From contig JASVEC010000036.1 in NCBI GenBank assembly GCA_030770535.1, positions 1 through 64,000 on the forward strand: DNA of 64,000 nucleotides, read 5' to 3'. Shown here piece after piece: positions 12,257 through 22,399 of this stretch; within the stretch, counting starts at the first letter, position 1; each line of letters opens with the position of its first letter. The notes beneath the pieces were generated by a model. That model did not search any database. It had not been told where the DNA came from and worked only from the letters and a program-made list of their open reading frames with translations. Source of the stretch: Batkoa obscura (Eukaryota; Entomophthoromycota; Entomophthoromycetes; Entomophthorales; Batkoaceae). The translations under genes and the position numbers were made by a program.

Positions 12257-12353
12257 TATAGGGATGTATTTTTTTGTTTAAGAATTTTGCTAACAATCGC
12301 TCAAATGGTGCTTAAAATGGAGAAAGCAATGGAAGTCAAAAAAGACATCCATA
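12257..12353 (+). repeat. palindromic MITE-like element, copy 6 (shortened)
   Basis: TATAGGGATGTATTTTTTTG left end and AAAGACATCCATATA right end. The centre is shortened at ACAATCGCTCAAATGGTGC. Confidence 0.8.
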
Positions 12354-12474
12354 TATTAGTAAATATAAAAGCTTAGTTAAAATTAAGGATAAAATTTTCT
12401 ATTCTGGTTTTTTGTCCATTTTCTATGTAGTGTAAATTCTGAAAACAAAGACATGCGATGTTTTAGTTTCATCA

Positions 12475-12655
12475 TTTGGGGATGATTTTTTTGATTTCAT
12501 TACTTTTTCCACCTTTTAAGCGCTATTTAAGCGGAAAATTTGTTGGTAAAATTCTTAAACACAAAAATACATCCCCATTTTTTCCATTTTTTAAACACTG
12601 TTTAAGTGGAAAGATTGTTAGTAGAGTTCTTAAATACAAAAATACATTCCCATAT
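12475..12655 (-). repeat. two abutting palindromic elements, copy 7 (tandem/nested)
   Basis: One unit runs TTTGGGGATGATTTTTTTGA to ACATCCCCATT. At that end a second unit lacking its own left end continues directly with TTTTTCCATTTTTTAAACACTG to ACATTCCCATA. Both have the same orientation. This could be an insertion of one copy into the end of another, or unequal exchange between palindromes. Confidence 0.82.
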
Positions 12656-12741
12656 AAAATTAAATCAAAACTAGTATTTTAAAACATTAAAGTAAGGATA
12701 AAGGTAAAATGGTTGAAAGTTTATTAGATAACAAGGTGATA

Positions 12742-12846
12742 TATGAGGATGTATTTTTGTGTTTAAGAACTCTACTAACAATCTTTCCGCTTGAATAGCG
12801 TTTAAAAGGTGGAAAAAGTAATGAAATCAAAAAAAACACTCCCATA
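12742..12846 (+). repeat. palindromic MITE-like element, copy 8
   Basis: TATGAGGATGTATTTTTGTG left and AAAACACTCCCATA right; the core CTTTCCGCTTGAATAGCG is conserved. Confidence 0.88.
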
Positions 12847-13021
12847 TGTTTATTGAATATTCCTACTTTGTAACTTTACTTTGTATTAATATGCGAAGGT
12901 ACTCATAAATTAACTTTATGATTAAAGCCTATACTAAATATTTTAATTTCATCTATTTGTTTTGTTTAATATAACTTTGTAATAATATTATCAATCTATT
13001 GAGAGCTATTGGAAATTTTAA

Positions 13022-13120
13022 TATGATGTTTTTTTAGCTTCATTACTTTTTCCATTTTTGAGCACTATTTAAGCGGAAAATTTATTAGTAAAATCCTTAA
13101 ACAAAAAATACATTTCCATA
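13022..13120 (-). repeat. palindromic MITE-like element, copy 9
   Basis: TATGATGTTTTTTTAGCTTC left and ATACATTTCCATA right; core GAGCACTATTTAAGCGG. Confidence 0.85.
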
Positions 13121-13330
13121 TTAAAAAGTTTCATAACTTCATAAATTTTTTATTTCATAGGGAATATAAATAGTGGTAGTTGTAAATAAATATTAATATA
13201 GTTATACAAAGTACATGTATAGTGCTTGTGAAGTAATAAAATAATTATAATCTAGGATGAATATTAAGACAAAACGCCAATTGTTAACAGTCAGTGCTAA
13301 TTTTGATATTGAATATAATTAGAAGTACAA

Positions 13331-13430
13331 TATGGGGATATATTTTTGTATTAAGGATTTTACTAACAATTTTCCGCTTAAATAGTGCTCAAAAATGGAA
13401 AAAGTAATGAGACCAAAAAAATATTTATAT
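13331..13430 (+). repeat. palindromic MITE-like element, copy 10, next to the tRNA gene
   Basis: A good left end (TATGGGGATATATTTTTGTA) and a worn right end (AAAAAAATATTTATATA). It ends 27 bp before the tRNA-Met gene. Confidence 0.82.
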
Positions 13431-13457
13431 ATATATTATATATTACTTAACTTGCAA

Positions 13458-13530
13458 GCTTCTTTGGCGCAGCTGGCAGCGCGTGAGTCTCATAATCTCA
13501 AGGTCGTGGGTTCGATCCCCACAGGGAGCA
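13458..13530 (+). tRNA. tRNA-Met (CAT), elongator type
   Basis: A complete 73-nt cloverleaf without intron. The acceptor stem GCTTCTT pairs with AGGGAGC (with G-U pairs), with discriminator A. The D arm is GCGC..GCGC, the anticodon loop CTCATAA carries CAT, and the T arm is GTGGG-TTCGATC-CCCAC. The G1-C72 pair and a standard TTC T-loop favour elongator over initiator Met, since eukaryotic initiators usually have A1-U72 and AUCG. The A box (TGGCGCAGCTGGCA) and B box (GGTTCGATCCC) are internal Pol III promoters. A T6 run at 13543-13548 can terminate transcription. No CCA is encoded, as expected in eukaryotes. Confidence 0.97.
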
Positions 13531-13542
13531 TATTATCATCTA

Positions 13543-13548
13543 TTTTTT
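13543..13548 (+). terminator. Pol III T-run terminator of tRNA-Met
   Basis: Six T residues begin 12 nt after the last tRNA base; a run of this length normally stops RNA polymerase III. Confidence 0.7.
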
Positions 13549-13764
13549 GTATTACTAATTTTTATAGTTCATCAAAGCTTACAAATCAATAAAAGAAACG
13601 TTCCTGTCTTTTCTCAAAAATCTTTTAGACATTTACTTTATCAATTATTATCAAGTAATCCCCTTTGATATCATAACATTACCACAAGGTTAATTTTGAG
13701 AATGTGCTTAAAAGTATAAGTGATAAATTAATTTATTTTATAAATGGCTTGATGTTCATACAGG

Positions 13765-14733
13765 TTACCTTCTGCTGTTAGACTGAAATAAGTTTAAAAA
13801 GCTATTTAAAACTTCTTTAAACTTAGCATAGATTCGATTGTGTAAGAATAGTAAAAGGATGGGATTAATAAAAGAGAAAGAGAAAAGGGAAGCAAAATTA
13901 ATGGTAGAGAGGAGAGGATCCAATTTAAAATTAGGATCTAAGTTTCTCATAATACTATGATAAATCATGACTGAGATAGCTGGGAACAAAAAGAATACAT
14001 AGCATAAAACAAAAGCTATAGTTTTGGTTAATATTATTTTTTCCTCTCTTTTGTTTGTACTAACTGGTTCTATCGGTTTATACATTTTGTATCCCAGCTC
14101 TGTTTTTACTACACTATTTCCCATTGGCTTTAAAGGCACATTTAGAGCTAACTTGGTGGATTTCCTTTTATTTAACATACTAAAATAACAAAATAATATA
14201 GCCATAGTATTAACAAATAATACAATAATCATAAAATGAAATAAAAAACTCCCAGCTAAATATTTTTTGGGATCAGTCATACATATCATTCTCGATGGGG
14301 TATATTCAAATTGATTAGTTGAAGCTGAAATAACTGTTAAAACAAATGTTATACCAATAATTGCTGTTACACCTAAAGTCAACATATACCTTGGAAGTTG
14401 AATACTATGGACTTTGAGATAGCGTTCTAGGGATACATAGGCCACGCAGCAAGAACTACCAATAGGCATAAAATTATGAAAGAAGCCAAATGCTTGACAT
14501 CCAGCTACTGTTGTCATTGGGTTAAATGAGGCTATAGCTGTAAATTCTTGTACTAAACCCACGATTGGACTGAAAATATCAAAAAATAAAGTCAAAAATA
14601 TAAACTTTAAGCCTAATATTGAAGTGGAATTCCGAACTAAAGATATCAATAAAGCTGCTACCATTATATTTATTATTAGGCTTGCTACTGCCAGAATAGT
14701 GCCTATTATCTCCATTGTATCCGCGATATTCAT
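13765..14733 (-). CDS. rhodopsin-like (class A) G protein-coupled receptor
   Basis: 322 residues, intronless, with seven hydrophobic segments: about 9-32, 41-63, 80-101, 117-140, 162-185, 237-262 and 272-297. After segment 3 the sequence VSLERYLKV (ERY at 103-105) matches the D/E-R-Y motif that couples class A receptors to G proteins. Segment 7 ends INPILLLF, the place of NPxxY but with Phe for Tyr. A short extracellular N-terminus and a loop 3 of about 50 basic residues fit a receptor, not a transporter. Class A receptors are rare in Dikarya but are present in some early-diverging fungi. The ligand cannot be inferred. No typical opsin retinal-lysine context is seen in segment 7. Confidence 0.8.
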   Translation of the reverse strand: MNIADTMEIIGTILAVASLIINIMVAALLISLVRNSTSILGLKFIFLTLFFDIFSPIVGLVQEFTAIASFNPMTTVAGCQAFGFFHNFMPIGSSCCVAYVSLERYLKVHSIQLPRYMLTLGVTAIIGITFVLTVISASTNQFEYTPSRMICMTDPKKYLAGSFLFHFMIIVLFVNTMAILFCYFSMLNKRKSTKLALNVPLKPMGNSVVKTELGYKMYKPIEPVSTNKREEKIILTKTIAFVLCYVFFLFPAISVMIYHSIMRNLDPNFKLDPLLSTINFASLFSFSFINPILLLFLHNRIYAKFKEVLNSFLNLFQSNSRR

Positions 14734-15722
14734 CTTTTTTATCGAAAAAATAGAAAACTGATGCTATGTTTAGATAAAATTGAATTTATAACTTTCGTGT
14801 TCCAACAATTAATTGATATTACTAAAACTAGATTTTCAAACCAATAATAACTTCATTTTTTAATAAAGTGTTGGTCTCTATAAAATGTGTTACTTTTGTT
14901 TATAACATTTAAATTGTAATATATTATATTAATTTATCTAAAGTGCAACTCTGATATTATAATTACATTGATCTTAATTCAATATTAACTTTATTTAGTA
15001 CTAATAATATATAAAATTACATTTAATAAATGGTTAAACTTAATTATTTTTATAAATACTTTGTATATTTTAAGTATAAATAAAATCAAATTATTTAACT
15101 ATCTTTTGATTATAAAATTAAATTCAAGATTTAGTTTATTAAAAATTAAAGTTAAAAATTAAAAATTAAAAATGATTAATTTTCTAAATAATTCAAATAT
15201 TATAAATATTACTCATAATTATACAAATCAAAAACAACTATTTTTTGTATCAAAGCTAAAGGTAGTATTAAAACCATGAAGCAGTACAAAATATAAAGTT
15301 TTGAAAGCTATTAAATTGCAGTTTTTGTAGATTTATTTCTTTATAAAGATAACTATTAGTGTTGAGATTTAAGGATAGATTTAATGAATGTTAAGAAAAA
15401 TGGGATCACTGTTATATATCACATTAATATTAACTAAACATTATATCTAATACTTTAAAATAAGATTGTAGCCCAACTTACTAGATTAAAACAACAGATA
15501 TCCAATATTTATTAAAAGATATAGGCTATAAACAATAGTCTTTCACTATATTTTAAGTATGATGCTAATTATTCAAATAAAAGAATTTACCATTTAAAGC
15601 CTTACATTAGCAAAGTAGAAAAACCAACTTCTCTTTATTCAAAAAACGTATCTTAGTACAATAGAAAATCACCTTGAGTATATATTTTCCACTTTCTCAA
15701 ACGATCAAAAGATTATTATTAT
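14734..15722. other. intergenic stretch
   Basis: AT-rich spacer between the GPCR start and the 3' end of the next minus-strand gene. A short run of 'AAAATTAAA' units (about 15136-15172) is the only pattern seen; no gene is supported. Confidence 0.5.
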
Positions 15723-16454
15723 TTATTTACTATTAGCTAACTGCACCCTTTTTCTTTCCATAACTCTAGTTAATGAGTCTTGAACAGGGTTATGATATTT
15801 TCTAAGCCATAAAAACTCTCTATTGATTTTGTCCAGCTCTTTTGACAATTTAATCTGATTCTGTGGATGATTTAGTGAACTTTCGTCTTCATTATAGCTA
15901 TGTTGTCTTTGTAACATTAGTTTAGCTTGTGTTCTAGAGATAGTTGAACCTGCATTACTACGTCCTATTGGATTTTGACTCGAAGTTAAAGGTTGCTGGT
16001 GTTGGTGTTCTTGAGTTAACTCGTTTGATTTGCTTTTACTACTTCTTAAAGTAGCTTGTATCTGGGTTGCCGTCAGTTTATTATTCATCAGAAACTGAGA
16101 AGTGATTGGTAATTTTGTGTTTGAGCTTTCTACTTCCGGTTTAACCAAATTGGGTAGGATAGCACTACCAACAGCTTTCTCAGAAGAGATACGTATGGAA
16201 GGCGAACTCGGCTTTGGTTTTGTTTTGATATTATTTAAAATATCTAAGCCATTAGTTTCGGATAAAAATTTATTACTTACTGAGGGGGATTTGGATAAAG
16301 GTTTACTACTACTCTTTTTTGTCTGTGGACTATTTTGATAACTACGTGAAGAATCTGAATCATCATCTCCAAATATAAATTTTACTTGGTTTTTAGGCTT
16401 GCTTTTAATACCGTTTGTCTTATGTGAATTAATTGTTACCCATGAATCGCCCAT
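15723..16454 (-). CDS. Ser/Asn/Gln-rich, mostly disordered protein; possible Tco89-like TORC1 factor
   Basis: 243 residues starting MGDSWVTINSHKTNG, an unambiguous ATG with no intron. Residues 1-165 are Ser/Lys/Pro-rich and probably disordered, with an acidic FIFGDDDSDSS patch near residue 28. Two better ordered blocks follow: SRTQAKLMLQRQHSY near residues 173-187 and KELDKINREFLWLRKYHNP followed by QDSLTRVMER near 206-236. From memory, an 'RTQxKLxLQR' block followed by an 'REFxxLRKYxNPxxxSLxR' block occurs in fungal proteins related to the TORC1 subunit Tco89. I cannot verify this, so that function is a suggestion only. The plus-strand frame over 16102-16338 is a shadow of this gene. Confidence 0.7.
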   Translation of the reverse strand: MGDSWVTINSHKTNGIKSKPKNQVKFIFGDDDSDSSRSYQNSPQTKKSSSKPLSKSPSVSNKFLSETNGLDILNNIKTKPKPSSPSIRISSEKAVGSAILPNLVKPEVESSNTKLPITSQFLMNNKLTATQIQATLRSSKSKSNELTQEHQHQQPLTSSQNPIGRSNAGSTISRTQAKLMLQRQHSYNEDESSLNHPQNQIKLSKELDKINREFLWLRKYHNPVQDSLTRVMERKRVQLANSK

Positions 16455-18369
16455 CTCTTATTAGTTTTTAAGTAAAAAATTTAAAAATATTAATTGCTTA
16501 GACTTTGTTTAAAAATCAACTATTCAATTCTAGGAAATTGATTGGGTGGCTTGATTGGCGGTGGTTTGGTTTAGTTAATTGTAGTTTGATAAAATTTATC
16601 AAAACTAGAATCGAAAATATAGCTAAAGTGCTTATAGAAAATAAGCTTAAAGACTGCTTAGCATTGATTTTATTAAAGGTTTTAAACTAAAAAAAATAAG
16701 CTATTAGTAATACTTATGAATATCAACGACTATTGAAGTACTTATAAATAATAAATCTTATTCTTTAAAGCTTTAATTAGCAGGTGTAGAACATTGATCA
16801 AATTCCTTTAAATAAACTTTGTTAAAATTTTGCATAGTAATTATATCTATAATTAGCACATACATAATTATTCAATACATAAAAGTATTATGCCAAAAAA
16901 GCTTATATCTATTTGTATCCATCTCCGCTCAGAATATTCGTTTATGACGAACTTATTATAATAATTCTATAACTAAAATAACTATCCGAAAAATTTAATA
17001 ATAGAAAAATCTTTAATTACAACTTATCCTCAATATCCAACTCCCAGTATTTAAAGAATTAATATTTGTATTAGCTTGTAATACAGAAAAAATTTGAATT
17101 CTAGATTCGATTTATGATTGTATATATGACTAAATTTTTTCGATGATATCTTTTTTTCAGCTTGACTCATCAACGTATCGTATACTCAGGTCAATGTGAA
17201 AATATTGACTATTTTTATAATATTACCAATATGTTGATTCTTTAAAGATAAATGATTTTATTAGTTTATTTGATATAATATTTTTTAATTTTTTAAGCAA
17301 ATAAATCTTTTTTAACATTATTTATTTAGTTATAAAATTTGATTATAATATAATAATTGATTAATTACGAAAAATTCAAAAAGTTATCAATGATGTTTAT
17401 AACATTTTATTTCTTATATTTTTTATTACATTATAATATTTAAAAATAGATTATAAATGATAGAATAAGTTTATGTAATATGGTTGCATTGAAAATTCTT
17501 CAAGCCTTATATTATTGATATTTGCATTCTTAACAGCGCACAAGTTTTCAACAAACCCATCCATCTCCTTCCCTTTTAAGATAGAAATAATTGTAACTAT
17601 TCTTGCTTTCTTTTTGCGCTGTTGATATGTATTATATAGTGATATTAATAGAAAATGTTTAAAGATTATATTAATTTGATTTTTTATTCAATCCATTAGT
17701 GTACTTTATCATCATTAAAGAGTCATAGGTTGATATTTAATAAAAGATTTTTACAAAGTAATTTAGAAGTAGGACCACTTTTAAACGAATGTGTGTTTGA
17801 ACAAAAAGTAAAGTTGATTTTTATGAGAGTGTTCTTTTGCTTAAAATCCACCTTATTTTTCAAATTTTAAACCCAAAAATGGACAATGATTAAAAAGTAA
17901 AATGGATCATTATATAGAAAAATACTGTCCAAGGTATTGATTTATATGATTTTATTTAGAACCTAATTGAAAATTATTTTATAGCTTTATAAAACCTTTT
18001 TTATACACTATTAAAATAATATATTAATCTAAATTACTTAGTATTAGAATCACACACTTAATAATACCATTTGTGTCGAATTTTATAACTGAAGTAAATA
18101 TATATAATAACAGAACGATATAGATAAAATGATACCAATAAAATGTTTAGTTCAGTTCAATATAAAAAATAGAACATTGAAATTCTAATTGATAACTTAA
18201 GCTGGATATTTACATCTTGCTTATAAGGCTTTGTAAATCTTTGATTTAGTTGAAATTAACCAGGTCTAGTTATATTTTGATATTGATCAAAGATAGCAGC
18301 TAATCATTAATGAACATAAGGATTTTCGCCAAAATTCACCGTATCAAATAAATCTAACAAAACATAACA
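16455..18369. other. gene-free stretch
   Basis: No gene is supported; the frame at 16505-16690 is low complexity. It contains a spaced inverted repeat at 17532-17623, listed separately. The adjoining 18370-18838 segment is homologous to the flank of the decayed copy at 34.8-35.7 kb. Confidence 0.5.
17532..17623. repeat. spaced 9-bp inverted repeat (AACAGCGCA / TGCGCTGTT)
   Basis: AACAGCGCA at 17532-17540 and its exact reverse complement at 17615-17623 enclose 74 bp that are less AT-rich than the surroundings. It could be the ends of a small non-autonomous DNA element or a stem of an unknown RNA. No second copy was noticed in the window. Confidence 0.35.
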
Positions 18370-18838
18370 TTTAGATATCATAGTTTTCAATACTAACATT
18401 CTACTTTTCAAGGACAAAGCAACTACAAGTGGCTTTTTTATGTTCAAGGAGTGTATCATTTCATTTCTAACAACTATTCAATATATTATCTTTTGTGTTT
18501 AGTTATAATGTATCATTGGTTTATTTAAAATCTTTTCAATATTTAAAGTTACTTACTTTATTAAGGTATTCTCATATTTAACTGAATTATCACATTAAAA
18601 AATGATTTATTTATCACTTTAATATTTTTTAAACTAATACCAAAGAATTTGAATCCATCGATTATAGATATCCTTGGTCATCTTGATACTAACGAGATAT
18701 TTTAACCTGATGTTTGCTTTATTTTTCATTTGATAACATATAATCGCTTTTATTTAAACACACTTCTGTGAATTAAGCCTTTACATTTAATACTTCTACT
18801 ATCTTTTTACATTTACATTTTTCTACATCTTCACTTTT
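18370..18838 (-). other. 3' flank of the HTH-repeat gene, homologous to the flank of its decayed copy
   Basis: Read on minus, this segment matches the plus strand at about 35195-35664. Shared blocks include GATGTAGAAAAATG just after the stop codon, TTAGTGTGATA-like sequence, and a strong block starting GTTAGAAATGAAATGATACA in which CTCCTTGA, CCTTGAAAAGTAGAA and AACTATGAT are also shared. No long open frame remains in either copy, although both show a partly open frame over the strong block (VRN-M-I-SL-IK-PL..LKSR). It may be former coding sequence or part of a mobile unit. Confidence 0.6.
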
Positions 18839-20860
18839 CTACATCTTTATTATTACTTGATTTTTTTTACTTCTACGAATCAATTGCATTGCACTACCAT
18901 ATTTGATATTCAACAATTCAGCTGCTTCCCTCACGGGTTTTCCTTGCTCGTTTACCAATTTAAACAATGCTACTTTAGCTCTATCACTTATTACACCACG
19001 ATTTTTTTTAGGGATACTCTTTAATTTATCAATTTCTTCTATACTTACTTCATTACCATCCATTATGCTTGCTTTTTTTGTATTTATAATTTTAACTAAC
19101 CTATATCTTTCATCACGAATAATAGACTGTGCACTGTTATAACTAATAGATAAGTGTTCTGCAGCTTCCCTTATATTCATTTTACCTTCACTTACTATTT
19201 TGACTAATTTTTCTGAAACTTCTCCATCTCTTTTACGAATTCTTTGCAAATTAGCTAACCTAATTTCTTTTAAACTATCAATTTCATCTTGTGTTTGTGA
19301 TTTTGATCTTTTTGCATTTAATTCTTTCTTTATCCTTTCTTTTTCACGAAAGACGATAGTCTTTGCACTATTATAACTAATCGATAATTGCTCTGCTGCT
19401 GCTTTGATGCTCATTTTTTGCTCACTTACTAATTGAATCAATTCTGCTTTTGTTCCATCTTTTATTTCAATACGTTTTCGAGGGCTATTGCCCTTTTTTA
19501 TTCCTTCTGCTATTTGTCTCTTTATTTCTTCCTCCATTTGAATTGTTATCAATTCCGCTATTTCCATATTCATTTCATCTTGCTTTCGCATCCGTATTTC
19601 CTGTATATTATCTTCTATCGTCCTTTTTCTTTTTTCAGAAGTACTATCCTTTCCAGTATTACAATTCAAAAATAGCGGTTTTTCTATTTCCTTTATAGGT
19701 CTTCCTTGTTCATTTAATGTCTTAATTAAGTTATCTTCGACCCCATTAATTATTATATTATTACTTTTTAGAATAAAGTTTGTCGATCCATAGCCTTCTT
19801 CTAAATTTATTTCTTCGTCCCTTTGTACACTTGTTATGCCTTCTAATTCTTTTCTTATTTGAGTAATAATATGAACCGCATCAATGAAATCAATCGATAG
19901 TATTTCTGCTGCTTCTTTTATCGACTTTTTTTTCTCATTTACTAATTTTATTAAATTCATTTTAATTTCACTGTTTATTATACCATTAGATTGAGTGACT
20001 AAATCTTTTAAACTGGTGTCACCTTCGAGAGTTGCTGTTTTCATGTTCATCACCTCTCCCATATTTTTTCTCTGATTGTATATAGGTAACAATGAATTTG
20101 GTTTGTTCCCACTATCAATTCTATTAGAATAGTTAATATCACTATAAGTTGGATTATCATTACGTTGGTTGTTCCTTTCTTCTGTAGTTATAAGTTCATC
20201 CAACTGATTATATACCGTATTATGGTGCTGAGGAATAAAACTTTCCAATTGTTTACCTTCTTGTAAAGCTATCTGATCCTCTAGTAGAATTGCTTTTAAT
20301 TTTTTTGTTTCTTTTTCTAGCCTTTTTTTCTCATAATCAAGAATTATCCTTGCAGTATCATAATTAATACATAGCCTTTGAGCAGCATCATTTATAGATA
20401 TCTTATTATCCTTTACTAACATAATCAATATATTTTTAGTTTCAACATTAATTTTTGTATTAGTTTGATAGTTATTAATCAATTCAATTTCTTTTTGTTT
20501 TATTTTATCGATTTTTTCTTGTATCTTTTTTTTAATTTTATCTTCTTTTATCGCTTCTCTTATCCTTAACCTCTCTTGTTTAATGAATTCTCTTGCACTA
20601 TCATAATTAACATTTAATATTTTGGCTGCTTTCATTACAGATTTTCCTTGATCCTCTACTAGCTCCATTAATTTATTTTTATTTTCATCGTTTATTACGG
20701 TAGAAGCTTCGGGGACATTGACCTTTGGTACACCATTGACAATATGTTCAGTTGTTGCTAGTACGAATCTAAACGCTTTACTCTTACTACTTGATGCTTC
20801 ATAGCCTCGAGACCGAGTATTCATTAGCTTTTTATCTTGTTTGAGTGATTTTTTTGACAT
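18839..20860 (-). CDS. protein of repeated helix-turn-helix units (transposase-like DNA-binding repeats)
   Basis: 673 residues, one exon, ATG giving MSKKSLKQDKKLM. It contains six well-kept ~42-residue units and one worn unit at residues 56-97, 137-178, 295-336, 370-405 (worn), 466-507, 543-585 and 622-664. The pattern is I-x-x-x-x-K-x-x-L-I-x-L-V-x-E-x-x-x-S-I-x-E-A-A-x-x-L-x-I-x-Y-x-S-A-x-x-I, followed by a basic helix. Each unit looks like a homeodomain-like HTH of the kind found at the N-terminus of transposases. Linkers are charged and probably helical. There is no catalytic domain. It is likely a nuclear DNA-binding protein with several binding units, either derived from or part of a mobile element. 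A decayed copy of the last two units lies at 34.75-35.2 kb. Confidence 0.8.
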   Translation of the reverse strand: MSKKSLKQDKKLMNTRSRGYEASSSKSKAFRFVLATTEHIVNGVPKVNVPEASTVINDENKNKLMELVEDQGKSVMKAAKILNVNYDSAREFIKQERLRIREAIKEDKIKKKIQEKIDKIKQKEIELINNYQTNTKINVETKNILIMLVKDNKISINDAAQRLCINYDTARIILDYEKKRLEKETKKLKAILLEDQIALQEGKQLESFIPQHHNTVYNQLDELITTEERNNQRNDNPTYSDINYSNRIDSGNKPNSLLPIYNQRKNMGEVMNMKTATLEGDTSLKDLVTQSNGIINSEIKMNLIKLVNEKKKSIKEAAEILSIDFIDAVHIITQIRKELEGITSVQRDEEINLEEGYGSTNFILKSNNIIINGVEDNLIKTLNEQGRPIKEIEKPLFLNCNTGKDSTSEKRKRTIEDNIQEIRMRKQDEMNMEIAELITIQMEEEIKRQIAEGIKKGNSPRKRIEIKDGTKAELIQLVSEQKMSIKAAAEQLSISYNSAKTIVFREKERIKKELNAKRSKSQTQDEIDSLKEIRLANLQRIRKRDGEVSEKLVKIVSEGKMNIREAAEHLSISYNSAQSIIRDERYRLVKIINTKKASIMDGNEVSIEEIDKLKSIPKKNRGVISDRAKVALFKLVNEQGKPVREAAELLNIKYGSAMQLIRRSKKNQVIIKM

Positions 20861-22399
20861 TGAGTATTAAAATGAAAGCCAATTAGTCAAATAATTGTCA
20901 GTTTCTATTTTGTAAATTGTAGTATTTAAAAAAGAATAGATTAATTAAATTTTTTTCTTACCTATCTAATATCAAAACAAGCTTGCTCTCCTATCTAACT
21001 TTTTTTAATTCTTATTAATAATAAATTAAAGGGTTTGCTTTTTGTTAATTACGCTTAAAAAACAAAGGAAATTAAATTATAAAAACTAAATTTAAGCACT
21101 GTTTCACAATCCTTGAAGTTCAATTTTGATTTGCTAAATTGAGTATTAGAATAGAATTTCAAATAGTTATTAGTTAAATACTGAATTAGAAAAAACATTT
21201 GCCTATGGCTAATTTAATAAACAAAAAAAGAAGGTTAAGAGATAAAAGAAAAAGGTATAAGACATATCGATAGATCTCTGAAATATAGCATATACTATAA
21301 TAGTGTTTTAGTAATAAGGCGAAAGAAACAATTCTTTTGTTCACCGTCAATTTTTTATAAAAAGAGTTCATTTGATTATATAGATGTATTTTTTATTTGT
21401 TAGTTGCTACTAGTACCATTAATTAAATTCCTTACTTTCCAAAGTTGGATGCTACAATCAAATAAGGTTTTTATTACGAGTCGAATCCATTTTAGAGAGC
21501 GATGTGAAGAAGACTAATATCAAAGTTATTACTAACTTTGGTGATATGCATTAAGTTTAAACAGACAATGTAATAAATTAATGCATTTTACACTTATAGA
21601 AAGTATATAAGCGATTGAATTTCTTCCTCTGGAATCTCTCTTTATTGAAAGTTTTTGTTATTTACTTTCTGAAATGAATTTATGCTTTTTAACTTTATTA
21701 TTTCTATTAGTATAGTTAACTTAGTCTAAAGTATATTATTTATATTAAACTTATTTAGAAATAGTTTAAAATTTTCCACTACTTTGATTAGGCATTTGGT
21801 TTGCCTTGCCTTATACCAACATATCAGTTGGTACGTCATTGGACTTAAAAGTCTGAAAGTCCTTATGATTTACATATACAATACTATCAGTTAATTGATT
21901 TACTGTATATAAAACAGAAAAAGAAATCGGTATAATATGAATTAACATCAACGTGACAATATTATTGGTAATTAATTATTTAGATATTTTATTAATATTC
22001 AGTTTTTTTAGATATTTTAAAAGTTTATATTAAATTTAATAGTTGAATCAATCTTATTTTAAATAAATATTATAAACTCAAATAAGGTTAGCTGATTGTT
22101 TAAAATAAAGTAGTCATCAATTTTAAATGATATATTATTTTTGTTTACTATTTAAATATAAAATAAATAAGGACTATAAAATAAATTCAAAATAAACTTA
22201 AGCCTACCCAAAAAAAGCCTAAAACTATTTTTACTACTCCCTTAAAAATAAAGGCAATTAATCACTTACCAAAAGCGATGATGTCAACAGCTAAAAAAAG
22301 GGTTTCATCCCTTAAAAAAAATCAAAAAAAAGTATATAAATAAAACTTCCTACATTCACTATAACATTTTATTAAAAAAACGTCTACGTTTAACTAAAT
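20861..22399. other. intergenic stretch between divergent genes
   Basis: No gene is supported; the minus-strand frame 21186-21371 is a hydrophobic low-complexity translation. It presumably carries the promoters of the HTH-repeat gene (leftwards) and the coiled-coil gene (rightwards). Confidence 0.5.

Larger units (their letters stand above)
10134..13457. other. gene-free stretch rich in palindromic elements
   Basis: No coding gene is supported. The frame at 10501-10701 is low-complexity, and the frame at 12476-12682 is a translation of two abutting palindromic elements. Element copies lie at 12257-12353, 12475-12655, 12742-12846, 13022-13120 and 13331-13430, the densest cluster in the window (six units in about 1.2 kb). 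Confidence 0.6.

Noticed and set aside
12476-12682. 68-codon open frame
   Set aside because: It is a translation of two abutting palindromic elements; similar false frames occur over copies at 35665 and 60772.
13395-13592. Open frames across the tRNA-Met gene
   Set aside because: They read through a structured tRNA and a palindromic element; not protein genes.
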